64,000 bases of DNA from Candidatus Altimarinota bacterium (GCA_028689115.1 JAQTWV010000002.1:1-64000); one strand, 5' to 3'. Shown: positions 52,728-63,602, counted from the first letter of the stretch. Notes: generated by a model not told the origin, from the sequence alone. Made by a program: numbers and translations.

Positions 52728-53138
52728 TGAGTGTTAGCATCTGGTAAAGTTCAAATTATAGATGTTGTAACTGAAAATACTGCATGTTCACCAAATGGAC
52801 TTATAGCGAAAGATAGTACTTGATTATTGTTATCATGTCAATCATGATTATGGAAAAAAGCAAGTGGTTCTAGTGGTTGATTTTGGTCTATAGAATGAGC
52901 AGCATCATGTGTCCCTGAAAAAATATCTTCATCTAACTGGAGATATAAATTATGAAATTGAGGATATTATAATTTTTCTAAATGACCATTTGATTTTTGG
53001 ACACCACCAACAATTATTTCTTGAAATATATGGAATAAATGATGATGATCATGTTGAACATATAATTTTACATTACTTTGTGTTAATTGATGAGTAGTTG
53101 AAACTTCTAAAACATATAATTGAGATTGTATGGGGTAA
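52383..53138 (+). CDS. paralogous surface protein, same N-terminus, different C-terminal domain
   Basis: A 251-residue protein. Residues 1-115 repeat the signal/cassette of the gene at 50669; the rest is different: IDVVTENTACSPNGLIAKDS, LLLSCQSGLWKKASG (this resembles the short Cys-containing domains of tail-fibre or pilin 'shufflon' proteins) and a C-terminal Gly-rich beta part ending TYNGDCMG. Start ATG 52383, or 52392 in frame. It represents an exchangeable-tip architecture alongside its neighbour. Confidence 0.82.
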
Positions 53139-53177
53139 TTATCATTTATTATTTTTTATTTAATATGAAAAAATAAT

Positions 53178-53459
53178 ATGAAAGAAAAAATTTTAAACTA
53201 TCTTTTAACTATTCCAAAAGGTAAAGTTACAACTTACAAAAATATTGCAAAAATTTTTTGAGTTCATCCAAGAATGGTTTCTCAAACTATGAGGTATAAT
53301 AAAAATCCTGAAATTTTTCCTTGCTACAAGGTTATCGCTTCAAATTGAAAGATAAGTTGATATAATACTTTAGGTTGAGTTGAAGAAAAAATTGAAAAAC
53401 TAAAAAATGATTGAATTGTAATTGAAAATTGAGTTATTGATCAAAAATTTATTATATAA
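53178..53459 (+). CDS. O6-alkylguanine-DNA alkyltransferase domain protein (MGMT/ATL-like)
   Basis: A 93-residue protein consisting only of the C-terminal DNA-binding/active-site domain of Ogt/MGMT: ILNYLLTIPKGKVTTYKNIA, VHPRMVSQTMRYNKNPEIF and the active-site PCYKVIASNGKISGY (usually PCHRV). The acceptor Cys is present, unlike in alkyltransferase-like ATL proteins, so direct repair is possible. Many family members have an extra N-terminal domain; its absence is shared with ATL-sized proteins. Confidence 0.85.
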
Positions 53460-53494
53460 AAAGACTAAGTTTTAAAAAACTTAGTCTTTTTATA
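53455..53494. terminator. palindromic terminator spanning two stop codons
   Basis: TATAAAAAGACTAAGTTTT with its reverse complement; contains the stop of the alkyltransferase gene (53457-53459) and of converging ung (53490-53492). Confidence 0.9.
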
Positions 53495-54167
53495 TCTTCC
53501 AATCTATTTCTTTTTTTCCTTGTTTTTTAAGTATTTCATTTACACTTTTGAAGTGATTATTTCACAAAAATCATCTGTGTGCTGAAAAAGGTGATGGATG
53601 AGGACTTTCTAGAACTATATGTTTATTTGTATCAATAAGTGATTTTTTACCTTGTGCAAAAGCTCACCATAAAAGAAAAATTACGTTTTCTTTTTCATCA
53701 CTTATGCTTTTTATTATTTCATTTGTAAATTTTTCCCAACCAATTTTAGAGTGACTTGCTGGATTTCATGCTTGAACTGTAAGTATAGCATTTAATAAGA
53801 AAACTCACTGTTTTGTCCAAGGAGTTAAATCTCAAGAATTGCTATTTTTGATTCACAGACTTGCTTCTATTTCCTTGTAAATATTTTTTAAACTTGGTGG
53901 TAATTTTATATTTTCTGGAACAGAAAAACAAAAACCTTGTGCTTGTCATATTCAATGATATGGATCTTGTCATAAAATAACTACTTTTATGTCTTTAAAA
54001 GGAGTTTTTTCAAATGCATTGAAAACTAAATTAAGAGGTGGATAAATAGTAATTCCAGAGTTTAAGTCAGTTTCTATTTTTTTATTTATTTCTACAAAAT
54101 AAGGTTTTTGCATTTCTGTTTCTATTATTTCTTTCCAATCATTTTTTATATTGTTTTCTAGTTTCAT
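53490..54167 (-). CDS. ung: uracil-DNA glycosylase
   Basis: A 225-residue family 1 UDG that removes uracil from DNA. Motifs: VVILGQDPYHGIGQAQGFCF (catalytic Asp and water-activating loop), [34 protein letters not shown] and the DNA-intercalation loop [17 protein letters not shown]. Length is normal. It overlaps nothing and converges with the alkyltransferase gene; two DNA-repair genes thus sit back to back. Confidence 0.95.
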
Positions 54168-54239
54168 TATTTCTTGAAATTATCTTTTAAATTCATAAAA
54201 TCATTTTACATAGATTTTCTAAAAAATAAACAAATATAT

Positions 54240-56231
54240 ATGAACTTAAAAGATAAGGTAATAAAAGAACTTAAAAATAAAAATTTTCCTGATTTAAAAT
54301 TTCTTTTTAGTAATGAAGTTTTGGATATAACAAAAGAAATACTTGAAGAAGAACTAGAAAATGAAAAACAAAAATTTACGGATTTCTTAAAAAAAGATAA
54401 TTCAACACTAAACTTTGATAGTTTTGAAGATGATGGAATCTTGGATTATTTTTGGAGTTTATTAAATCATCTAGAAAATGTAGAAACAAGTGATAAACTT
54501 AGAAATATAATAGAAGATTTTAGACCAAAATTGCAAGATTTTTGAAATGAAGTTTCATATAATAAAAATTTATATGAAAAATATTTATATGTAAGTGAAA
54601 ACATAAAACTAGATGAAGAACAAAGAAGAATCATGGATTTAAGAATTAAATCTTACAAGGATAGATGAATAGATTTGCCTGAAGAAAAACAAGATGAAAT
54701 CAAGTCTATAAATAAAAAATTGTGAGAATTAAGCGATAAATTTACAAACAATATAGTAGATGATGAAAAAACTTTTGAATATTTAATTACTGATTTTGAG
54801 ATAATAAAAGATTTACCAAATGAAGTTTTGGAAATAGCATTTGAAGCTTGAAAGGAAAAATGATGATATCTTTTTGACTCTGATCCAACTAGTTTTGGTG
54901 CTATAATGAAATATTGTTCTAGCCAAAAAGTAAGACAAGATTTTGAAAAAGCTGGATTTACAACAGCTTCAAAAGGTAATTTTGACAATAGAGCCTTAGT
55001 TTTGGAAATATTAAAGCTAAAAGATAAAAAAGCGAAAATTCTTTGATATAAAAATTATTCTGAGATGAGTTTAAACACTAAAATGGCAGATTCTCCAGAA
55101 CAAGTTTTTGAATTACTTGAATCAACTTCGCTTAAGGCAAAAGAAAAAGCAAATAAGGATATACAAGAAGTAAAAGATTATTTTAAATTAAGTCATATAG
55201 AAACTTATGATTTAGCATATTATACTAGAATTTTAAAAGAGGAAAAATATGCTATTGATGAAAAAGAGTTGAAACTTTATTTTGAATTTGAAAATGTACT
55301 AAATTATCTACACAGATTTATAGAGACTTTTTATTCAATTGAAATCAAAGAAATAAAATTAGAATCTTACAATGCTGATATTAGAGTTTATGAAATTTAT
55401 AAGGATAATAAATTGATTTCATATTATTTTTTAGATGCATTTTATAGAAAATGAAAAAGACCAGGAGCTTGGGCTGATAATTTAAGAGAAAAAGAATATT
55501 TACCAGAATTTAGTGTACCAGTTATTTTAAATGTTTGTAATTTCCAAAAAGCAAGTAGTTGAAAAACAACTCTTTATTTAAGAGATGTTGAAACTTTATT
55601 TCACGAATTTTGACATGCAATTCATGAAATGTTGAGTGAAAGTAAATATAGTGAATTGTCAGGTTTTTGAGTAGAATGGGATTTTGTTGAGTTACCAAGT
55701 CAATTACTTGAAAATTGGGTAAGTGATAAAGAAAGTTTAAAAAAGTTATCTAAACACATAGAAACAGGTGAAGAATTGAGTGATGAAATGATTGAAAAGT
55801 TAGATAATTTAAAAACATTTATGTCATGAGTTTTTGTTGCTAGACAAAATGAATTTGCACTTTTAGATATGAGTTTGTATTCTGGTGAAATACCTACAAG
55901 TGTAGAAGAACTTGATAAAAAAATTTTAGAAATAGTAAATAAATATAGTATTTTTAAAAGATGAGATGATTATAAGATGTATTGTTCATTTAATCATATA
56001 TTTGGTTGATGATATGCAGCTGGTTATTATTCATATATGTGGGCAGAAATAATTGAAGCTGATGTTTTTTCTAGGATAAAAGAATTATGAATGTTTGATT
56101 CTAGTACTTGAAGTCTATTATTAGAAACTATAATCTGACAATGAACTAGAAAAAAGGCAAGCGATTTATTTTTTGATTTTATGTGAAGAGAAGTTGAAAA
56201 CAAGGCTTTTATGGAAAGATATGGGTTATAA
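54240..56231 (+). CDS. M3 family oligopeptidase
   Basis: A 663-residue zinc metallopeptidase of the oligopeptidase A/dipeptidyl carboxypeptidase type. The zinc site is [16 protein letters not shown] (HExxH; the glycine is TGA), with a downstream [20 protein letters not shown] providing the third Glu ligand, and [20 protein letters not shown] near the C-terminus. No signal peptide is seen, so it probably degrades peptides in the cytoplasm. ATG 54240 was chosen; a longer TTG reading from 54174 lacks support. Confidence 0.94.
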
Positions 56232-56237
56232 GAAAGC

Positions 56238-56269
56238 AAAAACCAGAGCATACTGCTCTGGTTTTTTTT
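56238..56269. terminator. bidirectional terminator
   Basis: Hairpin AAAACCAGAGCA/TGCTCTGGTTTT, loop TAC, T tail, between the M3 peptidase and converging pgsA. Confidence 0.92.
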
Positions 56270-56279
56270 CCTCCTTTTT

Positions 56280-57026
56280 TTAAAAAATCCTATCTTTAAT
56301 CTTGAGCCAGAATGACCAAAAAGTAAAGATTAGGCTAATAATAAGCAAAGTTCCACCTATATAGTCGAGATAAATCTCATAGCGGTTTAGGCTAACTACA
56401 TAGATAGTAATTACTTTAAAAACTGTTTTTGTTTTTCCTACCCAGTTTGCTGCAGGATTACTTGTTTTTCCTCTTAGAAATTGTCCAGCTATATCAATCA
56501 TCGCAATAGCTGTTGCACAATATACAAAGAAGCTATTATGAGAAAATAAGCAGACAATTCCAATAATTATTAAATCAAGGAATTTATCAGCAAATGGATC
56601 AAGAATTTTGCCAATATTTGTTACATTGTTCAATGCTCTTGCAACTGCTCCATCAAGCGCATCAGTTACGAAAAGAAATACATATGCTTGTAAGAGCATT
56701 GAACTATAAAAGGTATTTTTGTAAAAAATTATAGTTATTATTGCAAGTGGAATTGAAGCGTAAACTCTCCACATACATATACCATTTCCTGACATAAGTG
56801 GTGCAGAAGCGTATAGTTTAAGCCTTTCCATTAAGTTGCTTGGTTCTTTTTCATAGTCATGTCGGTCAAAACACTCTCTTATTTTTTTATATTTTAGACC
56901 GAAATAAACAATCCAAAGAACAAAAACAATGACAATTAAACTTCTTATTACTTCATTTTGCAAAATTTCATTACTGCTAAATGAGTAAATAACTAGGTTA
57001 AATTCACTTGCAAATTTGTTAAGCAC
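56280..57026 (-). CDS. pgsA: CDP-alcohol phosphatidyltransferase, foreign-looking
   Basis: A 248-residue membrane enzyme carrying the CDP-alcohol transferase signature D-G-x2-A-R-x8-G-x3-D-x3-D in ALDGAVARALNNVTNIGKIL followed by DPFADKF. Likely a phosphatidylglycerophosphate synthase, though substrate is inferred. An extra hydrophobic N-terminal region (~95 residues) precedes the catalytic part. The start is set at GTG 57026, preceded by AAAGGAAT; a TTG at 57041 is an alternative. All 11 glycines are GGN and no TGA occurs, in contrast with every native gene of this size here, so it is probably acquired from a standard-code bacterium. Confidence 0.85.
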   Translation of the reverse strand: MLNKFASEFNLVIYSFSSNEILQNEVIRSLIVIVFVLWIVYFGLKYKKIRECFDRHDYEKEPSNLMERLKLYASAPLMSGNGICMWRVYASIPLAIITIIFYKNTFYSSMLLQAYVFLFVTDALDGAVARALNNVTNIGKILDPFADKFLDLIIIGIVCLFSHNSFFVYCATAIAMIDIAGQFLRGKTSNPAANWVGKTKTVFKVITIYVVSLNRYEIYLDYIGGTLLIISLIFTFWSFWLKIKDRIF

Positions 57027-57161
57027 GATTATTCCTTTCAAACAAAAATTAGCTATATGAATGATAAAATAATTTTAAATAAAGTCAATACTAAATAATT
57101 TGCAATTTTCAATAAATACTAATAATTAACTTATTAGTATTTATTTTTTTATATAAAAATT

Positions 57162-59627
57162 ATGAAAATAAACAACCAAGTAAATCTTAGACCGGTCTCA
57201 ACTGAGACCGGTCTTGCTAGAACAAAAGCTTTTACACTAGTAGAACTAATAGTAGTAATAACAATATTAGCTATACTATGAACAATAGCATTTATAAACT
57301 TACAATGATACTCTATATCAGCAAGAGACTGAAAAAGAGTAAGTGATATAAACAATATCATGAAAAAGATATGAATAGAAAGTTCAAAATGAACAAGTTT
57401 ATCAACACTTATAAATACAACAAAAACAAATTCATGATTAATAATAGATGGAAATAGTTGAAGTTCAATCCAATGAACAGCAAACTTTGCTACACTAAAA
57501 GAAGATGGAAGTAAATTTAAAGATCCAGTAACAAAATGAGATTATGTATTTTCATACTCAGTATGATGAAATGGAACATGAGCCTATAAATTTAATCAAG
57601 TATCAACAGTAAATGAAGAAACAAATACAGCAGTAGTAAAATGAAATTATTACCAAATGCAAACTTGAGATAGTCCAAGTATAACAATAACAGATGATGA
57701 TTATTATGTTGTAAGTTGATGAGTTGATTTACCATATATAATAGATAATAATTTGGCATTACAAGAAATAGATATAGTAGATTTTGAAACAGAAGATTGA
57801 TATACAGTTATAGAATGAACATTTACAAGAACAAATGTAGAAAAAAATGAATGAAGTTATTCAATAGAGAGTTGAAATCAAACTGATTCATCACAATCAT
57901 GTTTTGAAGTTACTAGAACTAAATCATCAGATTTTGATATAAGTTTTGATTATAAAGTTTCATCAGAAAGCTGATGGGATTACTTAAGTTTTTATGCGAA
58001 TTGAATATTAGATAATCAATGGTCATGAGAAGAATGATGGTCAACATATACAAATACATATTCAACTTGAAATTATACATTTAAATGGTGTTATGAAAAG
58101 GATTGATCTGATTTTGCATGACAAGATAAAGCATGGGTTGATATAATAAAATTTATAGATAATTCTTGATGAGTTGCAAATTTAGATGATGCAATATGTT
58201 GAAAAGATGAAAATAAACATTTATATATAACTCCAACTAGGTTATGTGAAGTTTGAACACCAACTGTAGTAGAAGATGCTTGAATTTTATGAGATTATTC
58301 TTGGGAGTGTTTATGAAATAATTGATGAATAAATGTAAAATGTAAAGGTAGACATGCATTTGCATGGGATTATAATCCTGTAGACATAAGAGATATATTT
58401 TGAAATCGGTCAATATATACAGAAAATTGGGAAAACAATACTTGTGATCCAAGTAGTATGAGTATAGTAGATTTAGATCCTTGAACAAATGTAATACCAA
58501 CTACATTAGCAGATAATACAATTTATAGATTAGCAGCATGAGATTATATTCAGACAGATCCATTTCAATTTGATCCATGGCAATCACCAACTAGTGTTTA
58601 CTTTTGAACTTGTAGTTGATTAATATGAATTTGAAGTGTAAATTTATATACGAGCATTGATATGTCATATTCTGTAACTTTATGAAATAGTAATAATATT
58701 TTTTCATGAATATCACTTTATGGTACAAATAATTGATCTGGTTGAACACATTTAAGTAATGATTCATGATTATCAATTTGAGCATCAAATATTACTATTT
58801 ATAATGCAAATATTTCAGAATATTGATATTCTTGAATAGGTGAGTATTGAAATTGAACAGTATTAAATAAATTAAATATATATAATAATTCACATAGATG
58901 AATAGATAAGGTTTCTGATAATGCAATTTATTCAAATATAAATATTTATAATAATTCATCAATATGATTTTGGACAGATAGTTGATACAATAATATATAC
59001 TCAAATATAGTATCATATAATAATAATGGTGCTTGAATTAGATTTTGATGGGAAAATGGATCATCTATGAGTAATATAATAACATATAATAACAATTGAT
59101 CTGGTATTTATTGATTTAATTGAGCATTTACTATAAACAATTTATATTCTTACAATAATAACTCAGATTGATTGAAATTTTATGATTGGATTGAAGATGC
59201 TAATTTTAATAATATAAATACTTACAATAATATATGAGTATGAAGTATAATTACAGGAGATAATCCTTGATCTGCATTATTATTTTGAACATTAAAAAGT
59301 TTTTGAAATATTTGATGAGATTTTCAAGTTACAAATACTGATTATTGAGTAAATTCTACTTTATGATTTAGCGATTGAATAAATTTAGATACAAGCTGAG
59401 TATTTGGTTCATCTTGGCTTATTGAACCAGTTACTGCTTGATGGGATATTAATTTAAAGTGAAGACAAAATTTACCAATGTTAGGATGAGTATCTTCATA
59501 TACATATTGATCAAATATATGAAATCAAAAGCAACCAATTTTTTATGATACTAATACTTATACACCAGAACTTTGGGGTGTTGATTGAGTTCATTACGAT
59601 TCATCAAAAAAAGTAGGGCAATGGTAA
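57162..59627 (+). CDS. pilin-like surface protein with right-handed beta-helix
   Basis: An 821-residue protein. N-terminal prepilin segment ARTKAFTLVELIVVITILAI (residues ~21-45) with GYSISARDGKRVSDI after it, typical of pilins in UGA-recoding CPR bacteria. Residues about 200-310 form a beta sandwich with SQSCFEVTRTKSSDF. From about 440 on, repeated Asn-rich rungs (IYNNSHRGI, IYSNINIYNNSS, IYSNIVSYNNN, ITYNNNGSGI) mark a parallel beta-helix (PbH1-like) as in adhesins and polysaccharide-binding proteins. A GC-rich palindrome lies in codons 10-18. Probable adhesive pilus-tip or surface protein. Confidence 0.85.
57189..57214 (+). repeat. GC-rich inverted repeat inside the start of a pilin-like gene
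   Basis: AGACCGGTCTCA-AC-TGAGACCGGTCT: 12-base perfect arms, each holding the palindrome AGACCGGTCT. It encodes LRPVSTETGL. It may form a strong mRNA hairpin over the early codons. Confidence 0.85.
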
Positions 59628-59650
59628 GTATATATAAATAATTTAAAAAT

Positions 59651-60028
59651 ATGAAAAAAATATTATTAATAACATTTATAACTTTATTTTTTATAGTTTC
59701 TTGTGTTAAAGAAAATAATACTGGAGACAAGATAACTAAATCAAAAGAAGAAATAAGGGAAATAAAGAGTGTTAAAATAGATGCTAGAAAAGAAGAAGCA
59801 AAAACTAAATTATTAGAAAATGTTACTTTTGAAACAAAAAAATTATTTCTAGAATTAGAAGAAATTAGAAAAACTTGAAACAAAATAAAAGAAAAAGATA
59901 AATTAGAAGAAATTAAAAAATTAGAAGAATCAAAAAGACTGGATTTAGATTTAGCAGTAAAATCAGGAAATATGGAAAATATAAATTTTCTAAAAAATGA
60001 ATTAATTATTTTTAGTGAATTGTATTAA
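59651..60028 (+). CDS. small charged lipoprotein
   Basis: A 125-residue lipoprotein: signal LITFITLFFIVSC with the lipobox Cys at about 18, followed by a highly charged, Lys/Glu-rich helical region (KSKEEIREIKSVKIDARKEE) likely to be a coiled coil. It starts 23 bases after the beta-helix pilin-like gene and ends at its own terminator. Function unknown. Confidence 0.72.
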
Positions 60029-60031
60029 AAT

Positions 60032-60068
60032 AAAAAGTATAGTGTAATTTATAACACTATACTTTTTA
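60032..60068 (+). terminator. terminator
   Basis: Hairpin AAAAAGTATAGTGT/ACACTATACTTTTT with T-rich tail. Confidence 0.85.
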
Positions 60069-60127
60069 TTTTTGATTTAATCTTTTTTTTTTATATTATT
60101 ATTTAAATTTATTAATAAAAATATTAG

Positions 60128-61144
60128 ATGAAGATTTTGGCTTTTGAAACAAGTTGTGATGATACAAGTATAGCATTGTTTGAAGATGATAGACTTATTT
60201 TTATGGATACAGCTAGTCAAATAAAGATACATCTTGAAACTGGTTGAGTTGTTCCAGAAGTTGCTGCTCGTGAGCACGCAAACGCTATTTTTGGTGTTTT
60301 GGATAATGTTTTAAAAAATACAAATACAAAACTAGAAGAAATAGATTATATTTGAGTTACTGTAAGCCCAGGTTTACTTCCATCACTTTTGACTTGAACT
60401 ACAGTTGCTAGTACTATCTCAATAGTTTTAAATATTCCAATTATAGCTATAAATCACATACAAGCTCATATATTTTCAAATTTTTTAGAAAGAGAAGAAA
60501 GTGAAATAAGATTTCCAATTGCTTGTTTGACAGTTTCAGGTGGTCATAATGATATATATATTATGAAGGATATGTGGGATTTAAATAAGCTTTGAAGTTC
60601 TTGAGATGATGCAGGTTGAGAGGCTTTTGATAAGGTAGCAAAAATGATGTGACTTGGTTATCCAGGTTGACCTATTATTTCTAAATTAGCAAGTGAATAT
60701 GAAGCTGATGGAGGAATTTCTAAAAATCTTTTTCCTAGAGTTTGGCTTGTAAAAAGAGATTTTAATTTTAGTTTTTCAGGATTGAAAAGTAGTGTAAAAA
60801 GAGAAGTAGATAGGAGAATTAGTGAAAAATGAAGTTTAAGTTTAGAAGATAAAAAAGAAATAAGTTTTGAATTTGAAAATGCAATAACTGAAGTTTTAGC
60901 TTGGAAACTTGTAAATGCAGCTAAGGAAAATAACATAAAAACTGTTATGCTTGCTTGATGAGTTAGTGCAAATAATAAGTTGAAAGATGAAATTAAAAAA
61001 TTAGCAGATAGTGAACATTTTTCTTTTATTTTTCCAAAAAGAAACCTATTTTGTATGGATAATGCAGCAATGGTTTGAATACTTACGTATTACAAGATAA
61101 AATATAAAAATTTTGAGGAAAAAATTGGAGTTGTAAAAATTTAA
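60128..61144 (+). CDS. tsaD: tRNA N6-threonylcarbamoyladenosine transferase TsaD
   Basis: A 338-residue ASKHA-fold enzyme that transfers threonylcarbamoyl to A37 of tRNAs reading ANN codons. Motifs: ILAFETSCDDTSIALF, GVVPEVAAREHAN (metal-binding H in the HxxxH helix further on: INHIQAHIFSNFL), CLTVSGGHNDIYIM, SSGDDAGGEAFDKVAKMMGL, and MLAGGVSANNKLK. Works with TsaB/C/E, not seen here; its product is the MtaB substrate (mtaB at 16793). Confidence 0.96.
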
Positions 61145-61179
61145 AAAAGACCAGTCTCAAAAGAGACTGGTCTTTTTTT
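61143..61179. terminator. bidirectional terminator
   Basis: Hairpin AAAAAAGACCAGTCTC/GAGACTGGTCTTTTTT, loop AAAA. Ends tsaD and the converging gene whose stop is at 61178. Confidence 0.92.
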
Positions 61180-61786
61180 ATGATTCTAATTTTTCTTTTA
61201 TTTTTAAATTATCTTTTATATATATATTTCAATTTTCTGTTAATATATTTTTTATAAGTTTATCTCCAAATTCAAGTCTATTATAGAAATCTTCTGTTGT
61301 AATTATAGCGTATTTTATCTTTCTTCCATAAAATATTTCTGAAAGAAAAGCTCATAGTTCATCCTTGTCTATTTCTCAAATTAAAAATATATCAAGTATA
61401 GATTTTCAAGGATTTATAAGTTTGGTTCTTACAGATTCATTTATTATTATTAGTTCTAAATCGTTTTTATATTTAAAAAATTCCTTGATTCTATCCATAG
61501 GATTATATGATTTTAAAAATATACTTACAAAATCATCTACTAAATAAAATTTACTATTTACGAAAAATATTTTTTTCTTTAATTCTTCTTTATATTTCAA
61601 AATTCAAAGTTCAGTTAAACTATCAAGTTCTCTTTTTATAGAATTTATTTGCTCATCTAAATCACGAGATAATCATCTCATGTGAAATCATTCGTTATTT
61701 CCAGATTCATATTCTAAAAAGAACTTTTCAAGTAATTTGGTTCTACATTTTGATCAAAAAATTTTTGATATGTCTATTTCTCTCAT
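61178..61786 (-). CDS. winged-helix regulator-like protein with nucleotidyltransferase-like tail
   Basis: A 202-residue protein. The first ~90 residues look like a winged helix (ISKIFGSKCRTKLLEKFFLE, RGLSRDLDEQINSIKRELDSL). The second half (LELIIINESVRTKLI, SILDIFLIGEIDKDELGAF, KYAIITTEDFYNRLEFGDK) resembles the ArsR-like regulator plus MNT-type nucleotidyltransferase-like fusions, but catalytic residues are not evident. The first 13 bases overlap the end of the HIT gene. A candidate regulator of the palindromic sites at 62198-62230. Confidence 0.65.
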
Positions 61787-62196
61787 TTTGAAATATTTTT
61801 AACTGTAAATAATGTATTATCATCTTTAGAATGAATTAAAATTCATTCTAAATAATGATAGTGTAAATGTTCAGCACTTCTTCATCAAGTTGTCTGTCTA
61901 ATTAGAGAAAAATAATTTCTTTCTCCAAAATAATCTTTCATATAGATTTCTATATTTTTATAGTCAATCAACTCTTCATCACTCAATTCAATAGTATGTA
62001 TCTTGTGTTCTATTGGAAAAACAAGTAGGTTTTGTTTATGTCAATAATATGGATATTTATTATATCTTATTTCCCAATACTTTGTTTTGTGCACAAGTAA
62101 TGGTTTTTCATCTTCTTCTATTTTACAAAAAGGACAAATTTCTTTAGTAAGAAAAATGTTTTGTTCAGAGTACTTTTTTCTATCTCAAAATATCAT
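61774..62196 (-). CDS. HIT-family protein (GalT/Ap4A-hydrolase-like)
   Basis: A 140-residue protein with an N-terminal zinc-type pair EICPFCKIEEDEK, LLVFPIEHKIHTIEL and the histidine triad RSAEHLHYHYLEG (H-x-H-x-H). HIT proteins hydrolyse or transfer nucleotidyl groups from dinucleotide polyphosphates or nucleotide-sugars. It starts right next to two AT-rich palindromes. It is co-transcribed with the winged-helix gene. Confidence 0.82.
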
Positions 62197-62197
62197 A

Positions 62198-62230
62198 AAT
62201 TTAATTAAATTATTTTAATTTAATTAAATT
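62198..62230. promoter_or_regulatory. tandem identical palindromes, putative operator
   Basis: AATTTAATTAAATT occurs twice (62198-62211 and 62217-62230), 19 bases start to start; each copy is its own reverse complement. They lie between the divergent HIT/winged-helix and tyrS genes, adjacent to the HIT start codon. Confidence 0.6.
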
Positions 62231-62321
62231 TAACTAAAAGTACATAAAAATCAAATTTTTATTGATTTATAGCACTTTTTAAATATATTATTTTAAATAT
62301 TTATTTATAAAATATATTTGC

Positions 62322-63602
62322 ATGAAGACATTAAAACAGGAATTAGCGGATAGATGACTATTATATCAATTTACAAGTGATGAATTATTTAAAAAATTTG
62401 ATGAATGAAAAGGTAGTTTTTATTGTGGTTTTGATCCAACTGCAGATTCACTACATCTTTGAAATTTCATAGGTTTTATGGTTTGAGTTCATCTTATGAG
62501 AAGATGAAATAAATACTTTGCTCTTACTTGATGAGCAACTGGTATGATTTGAGATCCAGGATGAAAAGATAGTGAAAGAACATTTTTAAGTCCTGAAATT
62601 CTTGATAAAAATCAAGTAAAAATCTCAGCTCAAATTACAGGAATATTAAATAATTTAGAATGATTTTCTCAAAAAAAGTTTAATTATGATTTTGTAAATA
62701 ATAAGGACTTTTATGTTGGTATGGGTTATCTAGATTTTCTAAGAGAAGTAGGGAAATTCATAACTATAAATGTTATGATGAGCAAAGATACTGTAAAAAA
62801 GAGGATAGAAGATCCAAATCAATCAATTTCATATACAGAGTTTTCATATATGCTTTTACAAGGTTATGATTTTTGTAGGTTATTTAAAGATGAGTGAGTA
62901 ACTCTTCAAATTGGTTGACAAGATCAATGGTGAAATTTAGTTACATGAACAGAACTTATTAGAAAAAAATATGAAGCAGAAACTTTTGCTTTAACTTGGC
63001 CATTAATTACAGACTCTACTGGTAAAAAATTTGGTAAAAGTGAAGGTAATGCTATGTTTTTAGATAAAAATAAAACAAGTCCATATTTCATTTATCAATA
63101 TTTTATGAATACAAGTGATGCTGATATTTGAAAATATATGAAGATGCTAACTTTGATTGAAACTGAAGAAATAGATAAAATAGTTGCTAATCATATGGAA
63201 AAACCAGAAAATAGAGAAGGTCAAAAATTACTTGCTTACAAAATTGTAGAGATTATTCATGGCAGTAAGGAAGCAGATTTAGCTTTAAGAATTTCTGATT
63301 TTATGTTTTGAGAAAATGATAAACTTGAAATTTTAAAATCTTTAAGTAATGATGAATTAAATACTTTTTTACAAGCTATGTGATGATTTATATTTGCTTG
63401 AGAAAACTTATTTGAAACTATTGTTAAATCTGGACTTGAAAGTTCAAATTCAAATGCTAGAAATGCTGTAAAATCATGAGCTATTTTTATAAATGAAGAA
63501 AAGGTTGTTGATTTTAATTTAGATTTAAATACTAAATTTATAAATGATAAAATTTTACTTTTAAGAAAAGGGAAGAAGAATTTTAGAATAATTGTTAAAT
63601 AA
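62322..63602 (+). CDS. tyrS: tyrosyl-tRNA synthetase
   Basis: A 426-residue class Ic aminoacyl-tRNA synthetase charging tRNA-Tyr. Motifs: [15 protein letters not shown] (HIGH-like HLGN), [51 protein letters not shown] and KFGKSEGNA (KMSKS-like); the C-terminal S4-like domain includes [19 protein letters not shown]. Normal length. It is read + from a region with palindromes upstream. Confidence 0.95.

Noticed and set aside
58237-59016. Series of minus-strand ORFs rich in Tyr/Leu/His
   Set aside because: Shadows of the Asn-rich beta-helix gene 57162-59627 on the other strand.
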